A DNA stretch of 64,000 nucleotides from Pontibacter deserti (GTDB taxonomy: Bacteria; Bacteroidota; Bacteroidia; Cytophagales; Hymenobacteraceae). The DNA lies in contig NZ_JALPRS010000001.1 of the NCBI RefSeq assembly GCF_023630255.1, forward strand, positions 248,001 through 312,000, in the 5' to 3' direction. The position numbers and the translations under genes are program-made. Each line of letters opens with the position of its first letter. Within the stretch, counting starts at the first letter, position 1. Below the pieces are notes generated by a model. That model had not been told where the DNA came from. It ran no database searches and saw only the letters and a list, made by a program, of their open reading frames with translations. Shown here one piece after another: positions 43,593 through 52,187 of this stretch.

Positions 43593-44909
43593 ATGCCGGA
43601 ACAACCTTACCCACTTAAACCCAGATACTACCGTGCCATACCCGAGATGCTGCAGGAGGTGGATCAGGATATTAGCGAGGAGGGAATGCGGAAGCGCTGT
43701 ATGGCCATCAGCATTCTCCAGGATTATATGCTAGTGCCTTCTAACCCTGCGCTGGTACCTACTTCCGATGGTGCCCTAACTGGCATTGTATTTACTGTAC
43801 CGGCCTATGCGTTTACCGGCGATAAAAACCCTATTTGGGAGGTATACCAGGACCTGCTGCTTAAGCTGCCAAATTATACAATCTTATACATACTGGCACA
43901 TGAAACCATTACAGATAGCCTGAAAAACTGGATAGATGCCCAGGGGTTGCAGGAGAGAACAAGGTTACATGCCGTTCCGGACAAATACCAGATGACTATT
44001 TGGGCTGAAGACAGTTTTGAGCTTGTAGTGGAAGGCAACGGAAAAGAACTCTACCTGGTGCAACCGCATTCGCACAGGCGTACCTCCGACGGAAACATAG
44101 GTTACCGGGTAAGCGAAGCATTTGGCTGGAAGCTTTCTAAAGTGCCTTTATACTTTGAGGGTGGAAACATGCTGGTAGGGGATGATTTTATATTGCTGGG
44201 AGCAGATCATGCAGTGGATACCTTTCGCGACTGGAGCAGCGATCAGTTACGAAACCACCAGACAATAGGTACCATAGTAGCCGACCTTTTCCAGAAATAT
44301 ATCGACAAAGAACGGAGTTTATACTTTGTCGGGAGTGCCATGCAGTTACCCTATCAGGCGCAATGTGCCTTTAAGTTAAATGGAGAAGAATGGACAGAGA
44401 AGGTATTTCTGAAGAACGGGGAAGGTACTGTGCAGCCTGTTTTCCATATCGATATGTTTATTACCCTGGCAGGCCGTAACAGCGAAGGCAAATACCAGTT
44501 ATTGGTAGGAGATCCACGCATGGCAGCTGGACTTGTTTTTCAGCCGGATGATATACTTACCACCCCCGATGCTTTTGATGAAATTGCCGCAATACTTGAC
44601 CGCCTTGGATTTGAAGTGGTCCGGAATCCGCTGCCCATGGTGTATGTAGATGATCCTGAAATAAAACTAAGGAAGTGGTATTTTGCCAGCTACAACAATG
44701 CTTTGGTGGAGATAAAACCAGAAGGAGATAATACCGTCTGGCTACCAACTTACGGGCACGGAAACTGGCAGGAGCTTGAGCGAACAGACCAGGAGAACAG
44801 GCTGATCTGGGAGCGACTAGGTTTTAAGGTTATACTTCTCAAAGACTTTCATCCTTTTGCAGAGAATACAGGTTCAGCACATTGTATCAAGAAATACATC
44901 AGGCAATAA
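43593..44909 (+). CDS. Guanidine-modifying-enzyme-fold (arginine/agmatine deiminase-like) protein
   Basis: 438 residues with the key signs of the pentein/GME superfamily: E189-GGN in YFEGGNMLVGDD, H285 and D287 in FHIDMFITLAG and a Cys at 431 in GSAHCIKKYIRQ at the extreme C-terminus, the position of the nucleophilic Cys in deiminases. The overall similarity to named arginine or agmatine deiminases is weak outside these motifs. It could hydrolyse arginine, an arginyl peptide or another guanidine. Placement directly after cyanophycinase, which releases arginine-containing dipeptides, supports a guanidine substrate. Confidence 0.75.
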   Translation: MPEQPYPLKPRYYRAIPEMLQEVDQDISEEGMRKRCMAISILQDYMLVPSNPALVPTSDGALTGIVFTVPAYAFTGDKNPIWEVYQDLLLKLPNYTILYILAHETITDSLKNWIDAQGLQERTRLHAVPDKYQMTIWAEDSFELVVEGNGKELYLVQPHSHRRTSDGNIGYRVSEAFGWKLSKVPLYFEGGNMLVGDDFILLGADHAVDTFRDWSSDQLRNHQTIGTIVADLFQKYIDKERSLYFVGSAMQLPYQAQCAFKLNGEEWTEKVFLKNGEGTVQPVFHIDMFITLAGRNSEGKYQLLVGDPRMAAGLVFQPDDILTTPDAFDEIAAILDRLGFEVVRNPLPMVYVDDPEIKLRKWYFASYNNALVEIKPEGDNTVWLPTYGHGNWQELERTDQENRLIWERLGFKVILLKDFHPFAENTGSAHCIKKYIRQ

Positions 44910-44952
44910 GCTGCTGAAGTATAAGTGAACTACCCCAAAGATATGAAACGAA

Positions 44953-44987
44953 AAAAGGTGCCTTGTAAATTTTACAAGACACCTTTT
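44953..44987 (-). terminator. Terminator of the ferredoxin gene
   Basis: A 17-bp stem with one mismatched pair that becomes a G-U wobble in the minus-strand RNA, so it favours the ferredoxin side; A/T runs at the ends may also stop plus-strand transcripts. Confidence 0.85.
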
Positions 44988-45003
44988 CTATACTTTAAGC
45001 TTC

Positions 45004-45327
45004 TTAGGCTTCCGGCATCAGGCGAACAACCAGTCCATCCAGCTCAGGTGTTACCCTTAGCTGGCACGACAGGCGGCTTGACCCTGTAGCATGAGGAAGC
45101 GTTTCGAGCATATACGCCTCGTCGTCGTTCATTTCAGGTAGATCGCCGCTTTCCAGTACTTCTACATGGCAGGTAGCGCAAATGGCCATGCCACCACAAA
45201 TAGCAGGTACCTCCAACTCATTGGCTTTCATAACTTCCATCACCGACAGGCCCATATCCGTAGGGGCTTCCAGCTCTACACGTTCGCCAGCCTGGGTCTC
45301 TACTATAATTTTTATTGCTTCTTCCAT
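45004..45327 (-). CDS. 2Fe-2S ferredoxin (adrenodoxin type)
   Basis: 107 residues. Cluster ligands C44, C50, C53 and C88 follow the spacing C-x5-C-x2-C...C in ICGGMAICATCHVEV and RLSCQL, typical of adrenodoxin/putidaredoxin-type ferredoxins used with cytochromes P450, dioxygenases or Fe-S assembly. The fold's final VRLMPEA segment is present. It lies 6 bp downstream of a ferredoxin reductase gene, so the two form a redox relay. Confidence 0.92.
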   Translation of the reverse strand: MEEAIKIIVETQAGERVELEAPTDMGLSVMEVMKANELEVPAICGGMAICATCHVEVLESGDLPEMNDDEAYMLETLPHATGSSRLSCQLRVTPELDGLVVRLMPEA

Positions 45328-45333
45328 AGTAAG

Positions 45334-46338
45334 TTATAGTTCCTGTATGCCGTTAACGGTGGTGTACTTCAGTACATACTTTTTACCTGGGTTTATGATG
45401 TTATAAGCGCTTTGGGCCATCAGGGCAGCCTCATGAAATCCGCAAAGTATAAGCTTAAGTTTGCCCGGGTAAGTGTTGATGTCACCGATCGCATAAACAC
45501 CTTCTATATTGGTGGAGTAATCAAAAGTATCAACTTTAATAGCTCCTTTATCCAGCTCCAGTCCCCAGTTTTCGATGGGCCCCAGCTTTGGCACAAGACC
45601 AAACAAAGGTATAAAGTAATCTGCTTCTATGGTGTGTTCTGTTTCGTTGTCGATCAGTACGGTTACGGCATTTAGTTTACCGTTGCCATGCACTTCTGTT
45701 ACATTGGATTTCAGCAGCAGTTTAATGTGGCCTTCTTCAGCCATACTTACTACTTTCTCCGCCGACTCAGGCACGCCTCTGAACGTAGTACCACGATGCA
45801 CCAGCGTTAGTTCTTCTGCTACACCAGACAGGAAAATAGTCCAGTCGAGGGCAGAGTCGCCACCACCGGCCAAAACCACTCGTTTGCTACGGAATTTCTC
45901 CGGATCTTTTACCATGTAGGCAACACCTTTTCCTTCAAAATCTTCCAGTTGCTCAATGGCAGGTTTACGTGGCTCAAAAGAACCTAATCCACCCGCGATC
46001 ACAACTACTTTGCAGGCTACTTTAGTGCCTTCCGAGGTTTCTACTATAAAGCTACCATCGTCCTGTTTGTGCAGGTGCTCTACGCGCTCGCCCAGTGTAA
46101 AAGTAGGATGAAAAGGTTCTATCTGTTTCTCCAGGTTCTTCACAAGGTCGCCGGCCAGAACTTCCGGGAATCCAGGTATATCGTAGATCGGTTTTTTAGG
46201 GTAAATCTCTGCTAACTGCCCGCCTACAGTAGGCAACGCATCAATTACATGGCAGCGCATTTTAAGCAAGCCTGCCTCAAATACAGCAAACAGGCCCACG
46301 GGGCCTGCGCCAACTATACATATATCTGTTGTTAACAT
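45334..46338 (-). CDS. Ferredoxin--NADP reductase, thioredoxin-reductase type
   Basis: 334 residues. Two Rossmann motifs are seen: ICIVGAGPVGLFAVFEAG for FAD and VVLAGGGDSALDWTIFL for NADPH. The thioredoxin reductase CxxC is absent, as expected for the Bacillus/Chlorobium-type FNR. GQLAEIYPKKPIYDIPGFPEVLAGDLV is characteristic, as is GVYAIGDINTYPGKLKLILCGFHEAALMAQSAY. It probably passes electrons from NADPH to the adjacent ferredoxin. No client oxygenase is beside it. Confidence 0.92.
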   Translation of the reverse strand: MLTTDICIVGAGPVGLFAVFEAGLLKMRCHVIDALPTVGGQLAEIYPKKPIYDIPGFPEVLAGDLVKNLEKQIEPFHPTFTLGERVEHLHKQDDGSFIVETSEGTKVACKVVVIAGGLGSFEPRKPAIEQLEDFEGKGVAYMVKDPEKFRSKRVVLAGGGDSALDWTIFLSGVAEELTLVHRGTTFRGVPESAEKVVSMAEEGHIKLLLKSNVTEVHGNGKLNAVTVLIDNETEHTIEADYFIPLFGLVPKLGPIENWGLELDKGAIKVDTFDYSTNIEGVYAIGDINTYPGKLKLILCGFHEAALMAQSAYNIINPGKKYVLKYTTVNGIQEL

Positions 46339-46484
46339 TTAACTAGTATTTTATGGTTATTTCAGCTGCTGCTGATGCCGTAAATGTAAGGGCAACAGGC
46401 GAGCATCCATAGCCTTTTCTTGTTTAATTAACCATGCTGCAAACCTATTGTTTCAGGTCAGTTAAATCAGGCGCAGCAATCGAA

Positions 46485-47237
46485 TTATAACGGCTTTTGC
46501 GGCCTGTTTTGTTCCTGAACTATAGCCTGTAAACGCTGTGCATTAAAGGCGGCATAGCCTAGCTGGTCGTTATCAAAGTACACATAAACATCAAGCCCCT
46601 GCTGTTGCCATTCCATACATTTGGCAGCCCACCACTGCAGTGCTTCTTCGGAGTAACTTCCCTGGTATTTGGCTCCCGGCCCATGCAGTCGCACATATAC
46701 AAAATCAGCGGTTACTTCCAGCGGCGACATATGGTATTCCAGTTCATAAATGCAGAACGCTGCATTGTAATTTTGCAGCAGGGCATATACTTCCGGTGTG
46801 TACCAGCTCGGGTGCCGGAACTCAAAAGTATAGCGGTAATAAGGCGGGAGCAGCTTCAGAAAATCATGCAGACGGTCCAGGTTTACTCCCCACATAGGCG
46901 GCAGCTGAAACAGGATCGGCCCCAGCTTTTCTTCCAGTTTGTTTACGTTATTGAAAAAGCGGCTTAACCCTTCCTGCGGATCCTTCAGCTTTTTCATGTG
47001 GGTAATGTAACGGCTGGCCTTCACGGCAAAAATAAAATCATCCGGTACGCAGGCACGCCAGCTGGCAAAAGTTTCGGCAGTGGGTAGTTTATAAAAGGAG
47101 TTGTTGATCTCAACAGTACTGAAGAACCGGGTGTAGTAGTCTGTAAAGTTTTTACTCTTTACTTCAGGTGGGTAAAAGGTGCCCATCCAGTGTTTGTAAT
47201 GCCACCCCGATGTGCCAATGTAGATCTTCTGCTCCAT
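46485..47237 (-). CDS. DUF72 domain protein (YecE-like)
   Basis: 250 residues when started at the ATG at 47237 (MEQKIYIGTSGWHYKHWMG); the longer reading adds 29 residues with no family character. GTSGWHYKHW, VEINNSFYKLP, FAVKASRYITH, LGPILFQLPP, FEFRHPSWY and YVRLHG follow the DUF72 TIM-barrel. Function is unknown, although a His- and Glu-rich pocket suggests an enzyme. It is monocistronic. Confidence 0.9.
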   Translation of the reverse strand: MEQKIYIGTSGWHYKHWMGTFYPPEVKSKNFTDYYTRFFSTVEINNSFYKLPTAETFASWRACVPDDFIFAVKASRYITHMKKLKDPQEGLSRFFNNVNKLEEKLGPILFQLPPMWGVNLDRLHDFLKLLPPYYRYTFEFRHPSWYTPEVYALLQNYNAAFCIYELEYHMSPLEVTADFVYVRLHGPGAKYQGSYSEEALQWWAAKCMEWQQQGLDVYVYFDNDQLGYAAFNAQRLQAIVQEQNRPQKPL

Positions 47238-47417
47238 GTATAAAGTATAAACAATACTGGAAGTATACTGCCATACTTTAGCTAGAGTTCTGGCGGATGG
47301 AAGCATTAAATAACCTTTAAACAACTGTAAAAGTCAGGCAATTAAAAGTATAGAACATAACCGGCAGCCCGGGACTTCGTTTATACTAGGAATGTTTTAC
47401 GCTTAAACCTATAAACT

Positions 47418-48116
47418 ATGGAGAGAGACAATCAGTATAGACGCGACCGTTCTTATGGTGGGTATTATGGTACAAGCTCTGACGGGGGCTACACCAGCGA
47501 TTATGATAACCAGAACAGATCGGTTGGGAAAGATGGCGGACGTGAAATGGGGGCAGGCCGAAGCATGCGTGGCAACGACTATTACCGTGATGCAGACAAC
47601 GACAGCCGTGAGCGCGGCTACAGCAGGTCCCGTAATTTTGGCGCACATGCTTATGGCGACATGAGTGGCGGCACACGCTACGGCGAAGGAGGTAGTACCT
47701 ATGGTGGCGGCTCTGCGTACGGCCATTCCGATTATGGTAGCCAGCATCGCCAGGACTATGACCGAAACCGTGAAAGCAACAGATACAGAACTGGTGGCAG
47801 TGAAGATTACATAGATTATGGCAGCCGCAACTATGGCAGTTTTGCCGGAAGCCGTGAACCAGATTATAGCAGCCGCGGGCACTACAACACCGGCGGCCGT
47901 GGCCACGACAGAGATTCAGACTACAGTTCCCGCGATTATGGCAGAGACAGTTCTGACCGCAGCCGTGGCTACGACAGGTCTTTCAGAGGAATGCCACAGG
48001 GATATGGCTCTACAGAATATGATGAGCGAGACCTGGACCGCGAACGCAGCACTTATGGCAACAGAAGCAACTATAACCCAAGCTGGGACCGCAACAACGA
48101 AGAACGCTACCGATAA
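47418..48116 (+). CDS. Low-complexity Arg/Gly/Tyr/Ser/Asp-rich protein 1
   Basis: 232 residues almost entirely of Gly, Tyr, Ser, Arg, Asp and Asn, with repeated short words such as YGG, RDYGRD, SRGYDRS and GGSAYG. No hydrophobic core, signal peptide or membrane segment, so it is predicted to be disordered. It is a paralogue of the next gene: both start MER and end in SNYNP or SNYDP followed by a Trp-containing tail. The mixture of [G/S]Y[G/S] and RG patches resembles the low-complexity regions of phase-separating RNA-binding proteins; that is analogy, not homology. A terminator hairpin separates it from gene 2. The codons match the surroundings, and open frames on the other strand are taken as artefacts of repeats. 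Confidence 0.75.
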   Translation: MERDNQYRRDRSYGGYYGTSSDGGYTSDYDNQNRSVGKDGGREMGAGRSMRGNDYYRDADNDSRERGYSRSRNFGAHAYGDMSGGTRYGEGGSTYGGGSAYGHSDYGSQHRQDYDRNRESNRYRTGGSEDYIDYGSRNYGSFAGSREPDYSSRGHYNTGGRGHDRDSDYSSRDYGRDSSDRSRGYDRSFRGMPQGYGSTEYDERDLDRERSTYGNRSNYNPSWDRNNEERYR

Positions 48117-48134
48117 ACAATTTATGAAAGTATA

Positions 48135-48169
48135 CAGAGCCTGCTCCCCGTGAGTGGGTTCTGTTTTTT
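48135..48169 (+). terminator. Hairpin between the two low-complexity genes
   Basis: A 12-bp stem with three G-U pairs (48135-48146 with 48152-48163), loop CCCGT, followed by six T residues. The two genes are therefore at least partly separate transcripts. Confidence 0.8.
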
Positions 48170-48198
48170 AAGGCAAACTATAAACTAAAGTATAAGCT

Positions 48199-49050
48199 AT
48201 GGAAAGATACGAAAGAGATAATTATTACCACAGCGGCTTAGGTTCTGAAAACCGCAGAGACTGGGACCGCTCCTCACGTGATGGAGATTTTGGCCGCGAC
48301 TACGAAAACCGCTACCGCAGTACCCACGACAGAGATGAAGAGTACCGACGCCGCAGCTATGGCACAGACAGAAACTATAGCGATAACCAAAGCAACCGCT
48401 ATACTTCAGATGACCTTCGTCGTGGGTATGGTGTTTCGAGGTTAGGGGGGTATGGTAGCCGCTACGATGATACAGATTATGTTGCCCGTATGGAGCGTGA
48501 CAGAGAAATATTGCAGCAGCAGGGGTACGGATCCGGCAGAACAAGTGGCTACAGTGGCTCCGCATTTGGCGGCTCAAACTATAGTTCGCACGGCGGCTTC
48601 GGCGGTTCATCCGGGTACAACAACATGAGCGGCGGTGGCGGAAACGCAGATGATTATGTATCGATGTCAGGTTACGGTGGTGGCCGCGGCAATATATCAG
48701 TTCACTCAGACAGGGGAGTACCAAACTATAGCCGAAGCCGTTTCGGAGACCAGTATGGGTATGAAGGTATAAGCGCTGGAATGGGAACAGGCAGCACCTA
48801 TGGCGGTCAGAACTATGGAGGTGGTACCGGCTATGGAAGTGGTAACCAAGGCGGCTCATGGGGCCGCGATACCTATGGCAGTTCATCAGGTAACTACGGC
48901 GGTTACGGCAGCATGGGCGGTGGCGGCTTTGAGAGCGGAACGAAGTATAAGACCTACAGTGCTGATAACTATAGTTCCGGTAGTAGTGGAAGTTACTCCG
49001 ACCGTGGCGGCTACAGTAATTATGATCCGAACAACAGGTGGAACTCCTGA
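48199..49050 (+). CDS. Low-complexity Arg/Gly/Tyr/Ser/Asp-rich protein 2
   Basis: 283 residues. The first about 110 are charged (Arg, Asp, Glu, Tyr: RDWDRSSRDGDFGRDYENRYRS). A short more ordered piece follows (TDYVARMERDREILQQQGYGS). The last 150 are Gly/Ser/Tyr-rich (GGYGS, GGSSGYNNMSGGGGN, YGSMGGGGFES). It ends YSNYDPNNRWNS, close to the end of gene 1. It is predicted to be disordered and cytoplasmic. The layout, a charged half plus a Gly/Ser/Tyr half, repeats that of its neighbour, so gene duplication is likely. No named family is recognised. A strong terminator follows. Confidence 0.75.
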   Translation: MERYERDNYYHSGLGSENRRDWDRSSRDGDFGRDYENRYRSTHDRDEEYRRRSYGTDRNYSDNQSNRYTSDDLRRGYGVSRLGGYGSRYDDTDYVARMERDREILQQQGYGSGRTSGYSGSAFGGSNYSSHGGFGGSSGYNNMSGGGGNADDYVSMSGYGGGRGNISVHSDRGVPNYSRSRFGDQYGYEGISAGMGTGSTYGGQNYGGGTGYGSGNQGGSWGRDTYGSSSGNYGGYGSMGGGGFESGTKYKTYSADNYSSGSSGSYSDRGGYSNYDPNNRWNS

Positions 49051-49061
49051 TAAATATAAAG

Positions 49062-49099
49062 TAACAGAAAGGCCGGCTGAAGTGTCGGCCTTTCTGTTA
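49062..49099 (+). terminator. Terminator after low-complexity gene 2
   Basis: A perfect 14-bp stem (49062-49075 with 49086-49099) around a 10-nt loop. Confidence 0.85.
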
Positions 49100-49187
49100 T
49101 ACAGTAGTTTACAGGTATAATTGTTTCTGAAAAACCAGATAGTTTTAAAGCTGATCCCGTAGTTTAGGAAGTATAACTATATCTGCC

Positions 49188-50051
49188 ATGAAAAACAGAA
49201 CAGTAGCACGCCTGCTTTACGGAGAAGAAGTAGATATGAATGGTACACCTGTACGCCAACCATTTCCTACAGAGCAGGTAGACCAGATCGATCCGTTCCT
49301 GTTGCTGCACCACCATACAACTACCGTCTCACCGGATATAGATCCGCGCAAAGCCGGAATAGGGCCACACCCGCACCGGGGTTTTTCTCCGGTAACGTTC
49401 ATTTACAAAGGCGGTGTGCATCACCGTGACTCCAGGCGTAACAACAGCATTGTTTATGAAGGTGGCACACAATGGATGGATGCAGGCATGGGCATTATGC
49501 ATAGTGAACGTCCACCGCACGACATACAGGAGCGGGGCGGGGTGCAGGAGATCATTCAGATATGGGTAAATCTGCCTCGCAAGTATAAAATGAGCCAGCC
49601 AAATTACCAGCCTTTGCAGGCTAATGAAACACCCGTGGTAACAGGCGATAACTACGAACTACAGGTTGTAACCGGAAAGTTTCAGAAGGTGAAAGGGCCG
49701 ATCAAGACCCTGACGCCACTGCTCATCCTGCGCCTGACCATGAAAGCCGGTGCTACCTGCGAAGTGCCAATTCCGGAAAGCTATAATGCAGTGCTATACT
49801 TGCTCGATGGACAGGTAATGATAAAGGGATATGGATTGGTTGATGGCTATAATGCTGTTGAATTTAATACTGATGGTGAAGGCTGTACCATAACCGCTAA
49901 AGAAGATACCCGCATTTTGCTGCTTGCCGGCGAACCGATAGATGAAGAAGTATCTATGTACGGGCCTTTTGTGATGAATACTCAACTGGAAGTAATGCAG
50001 GCCATGCGTGACTACCAGTTAGGCAAAATGGGCATCCTGATTGAAGACTAA
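49188..50051 (+). CDS. Pirin family protein
   Basis: 287 residues, bicupin. The metal site of pirins is visible as GPHPHRGFSPVTFIYKGGVHHRDS (His residues) and HSERPPHDIQERGGVQEIIQIWVNLP (His, Glu). Pirins are Fe-binding; some are quercetinases, others affect transcription or pyruvate dehydrogenase. The C-terminal cupin is present (LLILRLTMKAGATCEVPIPESYNAVLYLLDGQV). Not obviously linked to neighbours. Confidence 0.9.
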   Translation: MKNRTVARLLYGEEVDMNGTPVRQPFPTEQVDQIDPFLLLHHHTTTVSPDIDPRKAGIGPHPHRGFSPVTFIYKGGVHHRDSRRNNSIVYEGGTQWMDAGMGIMHSERPPHDIQERGGVQEIIQIWVNLPRKYKMSQPNYQPLQANETPVVTGDNYELQVVTGKFQKVKGPIKTLTPLLILRLTMKAGATCEVPIPESYNAVLYLLDGQVMIKGYGLVDGYNAVEFNTDGEGCTITAKEDTRILLLAGEPIDEEVSMYGPFVMNTQLEVMQAMRDYQLGKMGILIED

Positions 50052-50064
50052 CTATAAGTACAAA

Positions 50065-50105
50065 TCCCTTAGTTTATACTTAAAGACCAAGTATAAGCTA
50101 AGGGA
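50065..50105 (-). terminator. Hairpin after the thioredoxin-like gene
   Basis: A 17-bp stem (50065-50081 with 50089-50105) with one G-U type pair. The inner arm ends are TATACTT and AAGTATA. It is just past the stop of the minus-strand gene and may serve pirin too. Confidence 0.75.
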
Positions 50106-50111
50106 AAAGGC

Positions 50112-50435
50112 TCATACCAGTAACCGGTCCAACATTTCTGTAATGCCTTGTATATCAGTTACAACACCGCAATCAAGCAAAATGCCTTTTTTATAAGTGG
50201 CTATAAAAGGTGAGCTACTGAATTTAACTTCCTTCGATGATACAGGATTTACTTTTGCATCCATCCGCAGAAAAAGTACTTCTTTATACTTAGGCAGGAG
50301 AGCCAGCGACTCGAAGGAAGGAGCCAGTGCCTTGCAGATTTTACACTCTTCGTCGATAAACTTTACTATAACGTGATCTTTCTTAAATACCAACTGCCTT
50401 AAATCTGCATCGGTTGCATTATGTATGGAGGTCAT
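50112..50435 (-). CDS. Thioredoxin-fold protein
   Basis: 107 residues. The active site is CKIC in FIDEECKICKALAPSFESL, where WCGPC is usual, followed by VLFLRMDAKVNP and the cis-Pro segment SSSPFIATYKKG. No signal peptide, so cytoplasmic. Possibly a thioredoxin specialised for one partner. It is convergent with pirin and separated by a hairpin. Confidence 0.85.
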   Translation of the reverse strand: MTSIHNATDADLRQLVFKKDHVIVKFIDEECKICKALAPSFESLALLPKYKEVLFLRMDAKVNPVSSKEVKFSSSPFIATYKKGILLDCGVVTDIQGITEMLDRLLV

Positions 50436-50652
50436 TTTTTCTGTTCTGTATATGTTTTGATAACGGAAATCTGCCGGTATGGTTAACGGGAACCTTATAC
50501 ATTAAACCTGCTACTGCTGAATTGATACCATTTAACTCATGAAATGGCCCTTTCACCAATAAAGCAGGGAAGTATAAGAAAGGATTATAAAATTGTAACT
50601 AATTTTATAAAAAAATGAACTATCATATTATTTGCCTTGTATAGAAAGTATC

Positions 50653-50934
50653 ATGTTAATTGAAATGGAAGAGTTAGATAGACTAAAAAAAGGGCTGGAA
50701 AGCAGCCAGACTATGTTATTAAAAAACAGCGATAACGGTCTTAACTGTTCGTTTATCAGTTATGGTCTTGTAAAAGATGATTTTGTAGTGAAAGATGAAG
50801 ATCTGGTTGATGCACTGACACAGACAGGCCCTAACGGTATTGTAGAAGGCAATAATTTTGAGCGCTTGCGTAACAACTATGGTTGGTTTTCGCTGCGTGT
50901 AAAATCAAGGAAGCTGCTTAAAGAGCTTAAATAA
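50653..50934 (+). CDS. Small hypothetical protein
   Basis: 93 residues from the ATG at 50653 (MLIEMEELDRLKKGLESS); a TTG reading frame to 50632 is less likely. A helical N-terminus is followed by two beta-like segments (LNCSFISYGLVKDDFVV, GWFSLRVKSRKLLKELK). No family recognised. It has its own terminator downstream. Confidence 0.65.
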   Translation: MLIEMEELDRLKKGLESSQTMLLKNSDNGLNCSFISYGLVKDDFVVKDEDLVDALTQTGPNGIVEGNNFERLRNNYGWFSLRVKSRKLLKELK

Positions 50935-51318
50935 GAAAGGCAGCTATACCTTAAGCTTAATATTATTTAAGACTTCATTTTGTGTTTAGCTGACCTGAAA
51001 GAATTTCAATAAGGTTACTTATTTTAAAGCCACTTTTTTAAGTGGCTTTAATTTTTTTATCAATTGTAGTTTTTTGCTGCGTTCACAACCAACATTGTAT
51101 AATGCTGCAATCTCTTCTTTACCAGTGTTTCTTTTCCTATACCTTAATTTGGTTTTAGCTCAGGCATTTTAAAGTTGTGGAATGAGTAAGTACAGTTATT
51201 ATAGAGTTGATAACGGCTTATTTATTAATGGTATTATAACAATAAAACCATAGAAACTATTCTTTGGAACGCACAAACTGTTCTGTTTTAAAGTGAACTT
51301 TGGTATGAGCTGTTTAGT
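50935..51318. other. Intergenic region
   Basis: About 380 bp, A+T rich. It holds the terminator at 51024-51058 and probably the promoter of the next gene. No other feature seen. Confidence 0.5.
51024..51058 (+). terminator. Terminator after the small hypothetical gene
   Basis: A perfect 12-bp stem (51024-51035 with 51040-51051), loop TTTT, followed by seven T residues. Confidence 0.92.
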
Positions 51319-51804
51319 TTGCTGATAGGACCACAACTGGTTCCAAGATCGTTTCACTTTACCTCTACAACCTTGAACGACCTATTATTTACTTACTTTT
51401 CTGAACTGATAGCTGACTTACCCATTAGCTACACCCCAGAAGCTTTCAAAAACAACCAGGTGCTGCCCCTTTTGGCTGAAGAAGGAAATCTTAAGCTGAA
51501 TCAACTTATTACCTACTATGTGCATGAACTGGACAAGCTGGAAACTATACCTGCCAGATTATTGGTATTTGCCGGTTATGAACTGATAGATGAAGAGCAT
51601 TACTTCTTTTTCTATAAAGTCACCTCGGGAGTTTGGTACGATAAATTAAGGGCTGTTGATCGTGTACTGCGGGCAACAGTTGCACTTGTACCTATGCAAG
51701 GGTATAACCGCCTGCTGGTGCAGTATATAGAAGCGATTCCGGAAAGCGAGTTTGAGAAAAACCATTTCCCTGAAACCACGGGGCTTAGTGCGATGCTGGG
51801 TTAG
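51319..51804 (+). CDS. Hypothetical protein
   Basis: 161 residues from a TTG start at 51319; the frame is open only back to 51292 and no in-frame ATG lies before residue 135, so a TTG or a CTG at 51310 is likely. Soluble, mixed alpha/beta, with aromatic-rich AGYELIDEEHYFFFYKVTSGVWYDKL. No family recognised. Its last 4 bp overlap the stop of the convergent receiver gene. Confidence 0.55.
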   Translation: MLIGPQLVPRSFHFTSTTLNDLLFTYFSELIADLPISYTPEAFKNNQVLPLLAEEGNLKLNQLITYYVHELDKLETIPARLLVFAGYELIDEEHYFFFYKVTSGVWYDKLRAVDRVLRATVALVPMQGYNRLLVQYIEAIPESEFEKNHFPETTGLSAMLG

Positions 51805-52187
51805 ATACGACTCTTTATACGGCGGATTGCCCGCTCATCGAGCGGCTTTTGCAGAAAGCCGGTTACGAGCCTATATTGCTTGGCAAGCTCTTTTTCCTGT
51901 TCGTCTACAGACGAGGTAAGTATAAAAACACTGCATTTGTCTTTATACCGTTCTTCGTTTTCAGTTAAGGCATCCAGAAATTCCCAGCCACTGAGCACCG
52001 GCATGTTCAGGTCCAGGAAAATGACCTGTGGCAGCAGTTCATTGTTACTGTTGCGTAGTTGTATTAGGGCATCTTTGGCATTATCAAAGCTTTCAATATG
52101 ACGGGCAAATAATTCTGTTTCGAGCATAACCGATGTCAGAAAAATGCTTATTTCATCGTCATCTATAATGAAAGCCCTGTCAATCAT
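51801..52187 (-). CDS. Single-domain response regulator
   Basis: 128 residues forming one receiver domain without an output domain. Phospho-acceptor D59 is in IFLDLNMPVLSGWEFLDAL, the acidic pair D9-D10 lies in AFIIDDDE, the switch Ser/Thr in VFILTSSVD, and the Lys in FLQKPLD. It overlaps the sensor kinase gene by 8 bp and is probably its direct partner in a phosphorelay. Confidence 0.93.
   Translation of the reverse strand: MIDRAFIIDDDEISIFLTSVMLETELFARHIESFDNAKDALIQLRNSNNELLPQVIFLDLNMPVLSGWEFLDALTENEERYKDKCSVFILTSSVDEQEKELAKQYRLVTGFLQKPLDERAIRRIKSRI

Noticed and set aside
42290..44909. Calling a full cyanophycin storage system
   Set aside because: No cyanophycin synthetase or isoaspartyl dipeptidase is present in the window.
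47238..47324. Longer N-terminus for the DUF72 protein
   Set aside because: The 29 extra residues do not belong to the family; the ATG at 47237 gives the usual start.
47409..48886. Long open frames on the minus strand opposite both low-complexity genes
   Set aside because: They result from repeated Gly/Tyr/Ser/Arg/Asp codons and give implausible Ala/Thr/Val- or Cys/His/Arg-rich products; the plus-strand products share ends, starts and terminators.
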